The position numbers were made by a program, and so were the translations under genes. From Paenibacillus pabuli (GTDB lineage Bacteria; Bacillota; Bacilli; Paenibacillales; Paenibacillaceae), in the NCBI RefSeq assembly GCF_039831995.1, contig NZ_JBDOIO010000005.1:310001-374000 (forward strand): DNA of 64,000 nucleotides, read 5' to 3'. Positions 63,682 through 64,000 of this stretch are shown piece by piece (position 1 is the stretch's first letter; every line of letters starts with the position of its first letter). The notes beneath the pieces were generated by a model that saw only the letters and a program-made list of their open reading frames with translations, was not told where the DNA came from and ran no database searches.

Positions 63682-64000
63682 TCAGGATTTATTGGCATGT
63701 GCTGCAGCAATATATCGTCCCAGTTCAACGATGAGCGCTCCCATCTTTTCTTCCTCCGGAACAACCCGTGCTTCAATACCTTCTTCAAGCATGGCGTTCG
63801 CAGTCACCTTGCCTACAGATGCAGGAATTACAGCTTCCCGGAAAGCCTGCTGCATCTGTTCCAGCTTGCCTTGGGAAGCTGCATATGCTGACAAAAACCG
63901 TACTTGGGGGCCGCTGGTGAATGCTACAGCGTCGACCTCATGCTGCACGATTTCATTCAAAAGCAATTCGAGTTCGGCCTCTTCTGGCGGCACATGACGA
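63682..64000 (-). CDS. hemD: Uroporphyrinogen-III synthase, C-terminal part (cut by window)
   Basis: The frame runs off the window end, so only about 106 C-terminal residues are visible. The segment VDAVAFTSGPQVRFLSAYAASQG and the following SVGKVTANAMLEEGI are typical of HemD domain 1/2 near the C-terminus. It would close the tetrapyrrole ring, the precursor step for the cobalamin operon just downstream. The coupling is plausible, but it has its own terminator. The N-terminal part is needed to rule out a fusion. Confidence 0.8.
   Translation of the reverse strand, partial: RHVPPEEAELELLLNEIVQHEVDAVAFTSGPQVRFLSAYAASQGKLEQMQQAFREAVIPASVGKVTANAMLEEGIEARVVPEEEKMGALIVELGRYIAAAHANKS

Overview
The window looks like chromosomal DNA of a Paenibacillus-type Firmicute. 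The supporting signs are moderate GC content, strong AAGGAGG-type ribosome sites, frequent TTG/GTG starts, Fur boxes, Rex/Fnr-type boxes, a cre-like box, an AraC/substrate-binding Btr-type regulator, and a cobalt-early (anaerobic) cobalamin operon of the Bacillus type (CbiH with a ferredoxin-like tail, CbiX with a His-rich tail). No rRNA, tRNA, CRISPR array, prophage or insertion sequence was seen.

Region 1 (1-14 kb) is accessory metabolism. It holds a truncated secreted protein, an SDR, a GNAT acetyltransferase, and a MerR regulator fused to a methyltransferase. A LacI-type regulator, an esterase and a GH94-type phosphorylase follow, with three near-identical palindromic operators between them. 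Then comes an iron block: a Btr-like regulator, a Fur box, a siderophore-binding lipoprotein and an ABC exporter.

Region 2 (14-27 kb) mixes several units. There is a methyltransferase behind a perfect promoter and an attenuator-like hairpin, an MFS transporter, and a molybdopterin oxidoreductase with a formate/nitrite channel. A DinB protein and an NADH oxidase follow; the NADH oxidase is preceded by four evenly spaced TGTGA-N6-TCAC operators. The rest is a PL10 pectate lyase, a glutathione peroxidase, a FhuF-like reductase, a siderophore ABC ATPase under a near-perfect Fur box, and a lipoprotein.

Region 3 (27.2-42.8 kb) is the most unusual part. It is a 14-kb minus-strand operon of seven genes: an exported vWA protein with a cytoplasmic tail, a 1129-residue protein with an exact tubulin-type SGGTGSG loop, an unrecognised 814-residue protein, a polytopic vWA membrane protein, a small beta-rich protein, a zinc-ribbon TRAFAC-like GTPase, and a 1064-residue membrane-anchored protein resembling GTPase-associated proteins of predicted NTP-dependent conflict systems. 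A divergent two-gene unit (a 47-residue membrane peptide and a zinc-ribbon membrane protein) sits at its head. The predicted topologies suggest one envelope-spanning assembly with cytoplasmic NTPases and extracytoplasmic vWA domains.

Region 4 (43-50.6 kb) has a DEAD-box helicase with an RGG/RS-rich tail, a SulP transporter, an AarF/UbiB kinase with a phasin-like partner, a ThuA-like protein and an SDR.

Region 5 (50.7-64 kb) is a minus-strand cobalamin operon: cbiH60-cbiX-cobK(cbiJ)-cbiC-[636-bp inverted-repeat-rich gap]-cbiD-cbiET-cbiL-cbiF-cbiG-cbiA. It sits behind a cobalamin riboswitch and an intrinsic terminator. A truncated uroporphyrinogen-III synthase gene lies upstream. Together these genes convert sirohydrochlorin to cob(II)yrinate a,c-diamide.
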